DNA from: CAZJYI01 sp964550025 | Lineage (GTDB): Bacteria; Verrucomicrobiota; Kiritimatiellia; UBA8416; CAYOBW01 | Length of the DNA stretch: 7,367 bases | Reading direction: 5' to 3' | NCBI GenBank assembly: GCA_964550025.1 | Contig: CAZJYI010000314.1 | Location: forward strand, 1 to 7,367 | Shown: positions 5,749 to 7,367 of the stretch, piece after piece | Position numbering within the stretch: position 1 is the first letter of the stretch | How the letters are laid out: each line of letters begins with the position of its first letter | Program-made: the position numbers and the translations under genes | The notes under the pieces: model-generated | Databases searched by the model: none | What the model was told of the DNA's origin: nothing | The model's input: the letters and a program-made list of their open reading frames with translations, nothing else

Positions 5749-7367
5749 CTACTTCGCACCAAAGCAGTGGACCTTGCCGTCGGCGGTGCTGAGGTAGAGT
5801 GCCCCGTTCGCCGCGATGAGGCCGTCGTAGACCGGTGGGGCGGCCAGGCGCTCGAGCTTGGCCAGGGCCTTGCCGTCGGCTGCGGAAAGCGCCCAGAGAT
5901 CGCCGCCCATGCGGCCCTCGAAGGCGGCTGCCGGGTCATCCTCGGGGATGACGTCCGGCGGCCCGGCCACGAAGAGTTTGTCTTTGGCCAGGACCATGGC
6001 CCGCACCCGCACCGGAATGTGCACCGACCACGTGTCCTTTGTCTTCTTGAAGGCCAACTCGTCCTGACCCGGCTGATACGGCTTCGCAAATACGCGGTAG
6101 CCCTTCGTGCCGGGCTTGAAGCCGCGCCGCACCCGGTTGCGCTCGGTGAAGACATTGACGCCGAAGACGTGCTTGTCGTCGACGACCAACAACTGCCCCC
6201 AGGCGCCGACCCTGTTCATGTGGCGGTCCCAGCCCGGCCAGCGCTGGCTGTAGGCCCAGTAGGTGCCCTCGTTGTAGGAGTCGTCGAGAAAACCACGGCT
6301 CGACAGCAGGCGCATGGCGTTTGATCCGCGTTCCGGGGCCGGCTCGTAGAGACGATAGCCGCCGGACTCACGCGACATGCCCTGCATGGCCGCGGGGAAA
6401 CGCTTGAGGTCGCCGCGGAACCGTTCCTGGTGAAGAAAGAGATCGACCCCGTCGCTGACCAGGATGTCGGACTTGGCGCCGTCAATGTAACCGGCGCCGC
6501 CCTGGTCCTTGAACGGGTCGGGCCGGGGACCGTCGAGGCGGTTGCGGTGAACGACCGCGCCGGTGAGAGGATCGAGGGCATAGACGAAGAGCCCGCCGTC
6601 GAGATAGGTGGAACGCCCGGCCGTGAAGTAGACGAGGGGGCGCAGCGGCCTGGCGGTGACGTCGTTCTGGACGACCACGCTGCCGTGCACGGGCCACGTG
6701 GACTCAAGCTGCCCGAAGGCTCCGACCTGGCGATCGGCGGGCGCGGCCAGGAAGCGCCAGACCTCCTGGCCGTCTTCGAGCTTCAGACAGTAGACCCAGC
6801 CGTCAGCCGACCCGAAGAAGGCCAGAGAACCGCAGACGGTCGGTGGCGAATCGACGCGCGCGTCTGCGGTGAAACTCCAGAGCCTCTTGCCGCTGTAGGC
6901 ATCCAGGGCCCGGACGGTGTGTGCGTCCTTCTCGGCCACCAGCAGTTTTCCGCGCGCGACCACGGGCGGCGTGATCGGGGCGGTGAGGTCGACCGACCAG
7001 CTGGTCTTCGGCCTGGCGGCTACGGGCGTGCCGGCGCTACCGCTACGGCGGGAATCATGCCGATACATCGGCCAATCCGTCCCGGTCGGACCGCCCAGGG
7101 CCTCTGGCGGGATCTTGCCGAAGGCCGGACCGGGCTTGAGGGTCTCGGCAGGCTTGGGTGCGGTTGCGCCGGCGGCGGCAAAGAGCGCCGTGAAGTTTGA
7201 GAGCAACACGCCCTGGTAGCAGACGCACTGATGCGGGGCCGTGTAGAGCATGCCGTTGGCCGGCAGGAAACCGTAGATGCAAGGCGCGCGCAGCCAGTCG
7301 TGGCGCATGTGATCCTTGCCCTTCAGGTCGAGGAACTCGACGCCGCGCTTGGGCAGGAGCATGAAAC
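5749..7367 (-). CDS. PQQ-like beta-propeller protein, 5' end outside window
   Basis: About 538 residues are visible, ending in TAG at 5749-5751. The frame is still open at the right edge (Phe just before the Met at 7362). Since the visible part begins inside a domain, that Met is probably internal. Numbering from it, residues 25-50 (RAPCIYGFLPANGMLYTAPH then QCVCYQG, with Cys28, Cys46 and Cys48) form a conserved block of large PVC propeller proteins. Then comes a linker (about 60-95) and WPMYRHDSRRSG at 97-108. Propeller repeats of the A-L-D-x-x-[ST/D]-G-x-x-x-W type follow: RALDAYSGKRLWSF (151-164), CLKLEDGQEVWRF (192-204), YALDPLTGAV (261-270), and LWALSAADGKAL near the end. The protein is probably envelope-associated or periplasmic; BamB-like and PQQ-dehydrogenase-like proteins share this fold. 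No catalytic residues or PQQ ligands can be assigned, so substrate and role are unknown. A diverged copy of its last 52 residues lies at 3805-3966. Confidence 0.88.
   Translation of the reverse strand, partial: FMLLPKRGVEFLDLKGKDHMRHDWLRAPCIYGFLPANGMLYTAPHQCVCYQGVLLSNFTALFAAAGATAPKPAETLKPGPAFGKIPPEALGGPTGTDWPMYRHDSRRSGSAGTPVAARPKTSWSVDLTAPITPPVVARGKLLVAEKDAHTVRALDAYSGKRLWSFTADARVDSPPTVCGSLAFFGSADGWVYCLKLEDGQEVWRFLAAPADRQVGAFGQLESTWPVHGSVVVQNDVTARPLRPLVYFTAGRSTYLDGGLFVYALDPLTGAVVHRNRLDGPRPDPFKDQGGAGYIDGAKSDILVSDGVDLFLHQERFRGDLKRFPAAMQGMSRESGGYRLYEPAPERGSNAMRLLSSRGFLDDSYNEGTYWAYSQRWPGWDRHMNRVGAWGQLLVVDDKHVFGVNVFTERNRVRRGFKPGTKGYRVFAKPYQPGQDELAFKKTKDTWSVHIPVRVRAMVLAKDKLFVAGPPDVIPEDDPAAAFEGRMGGDLWALSAADGKALAKLERLAAPPVYDGLIAANGALYLSTADGKVHCFGAK

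Noticed and set aside
6430..7200. Plus-strand gene of 256 codons opposite the propeller gene
   Set aside because: The minus-strand frame has clear propeller repeats. The plus-strand frame is a GC-rich antisense shadow with no recognisable motif.

Overview
The window looks like chromosomal DNA from a GC-rich member of the Planctomycetes-Verrucomicrobia-Chlamydiae superphylum. Kiritimatiellota, Lentisphaerota or a related Verrucomicrobiota lineage fits best. The reason is the protein families: very large secreted proteins built from LamG domains, short Ig-like modules, a right-handed beta-helix, calcium-binding DxDxDG repeats and a C-terminal FYRV tail, next to a PQQ-type beta-propeller protein. 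This placement is inferred from family resemblance, not from a marker gene.

Every gene I can support lies on the minus strand, so transcription runs from high to low coordinates. From right to left: (1) 7367-5749 is the C-terminal part of a PQQ-like propeller protein whose start lies outside the window. (2) 5735-5494 is a fragment of the C-terminal region of a surface protein, with no start of its own (DMGACDF tail and DxDxDG repeats). (3) 5431-4614 is a two-gene toxin-antitoxin module: a Phd/UPF0175-type antitoxin and a DUF3368 PIN-type toxin overlapping by one base, with a promoter and palindromic operator candidate in front. (4) 4462-4037 is the other half of the broken surface-protein C-terminus (more DxDxDG repeats and the FYRV ending). 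(5) 4036-3998 is a short TAACGCC-type repeat. (6) 3977-3787 is a diverged copy of the last ~55 codons of the propeller gene. (7) 3784-3510 is a nested inverted-repeat region without convincing genes, containing a 26-bp-arm hairpin. (8) 3328 to beyond position 1 is a large secreted LamG/Ig-like/beta-helix protein.

Two points stand out. First, the toxin-antitoxin module appears to sit inside a disrupted calcium-binding-repeat gene; removing roughly 4452-5505 would rejoin the two halves of the repeat array. Second, the large surface-protein gene carries what looks like a one-base deletion near 617-620. The fourth Ig-like module stops at ASDS-TAA, while the expected continuation (TITRD, then the beta-helix) is open in another frame to the window edge.

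Overall this is an accessory, rearranged neighbourhood: surface-protein modules, remnants sharing the same ends, dispersed-looking repeats and a toxin-antitoxin module. I see no clear new enzymatic or defence system. The novelty is in the rearrangement structure. No rRNA, tRNA, CRISPR array, transposase or integrase is visible.
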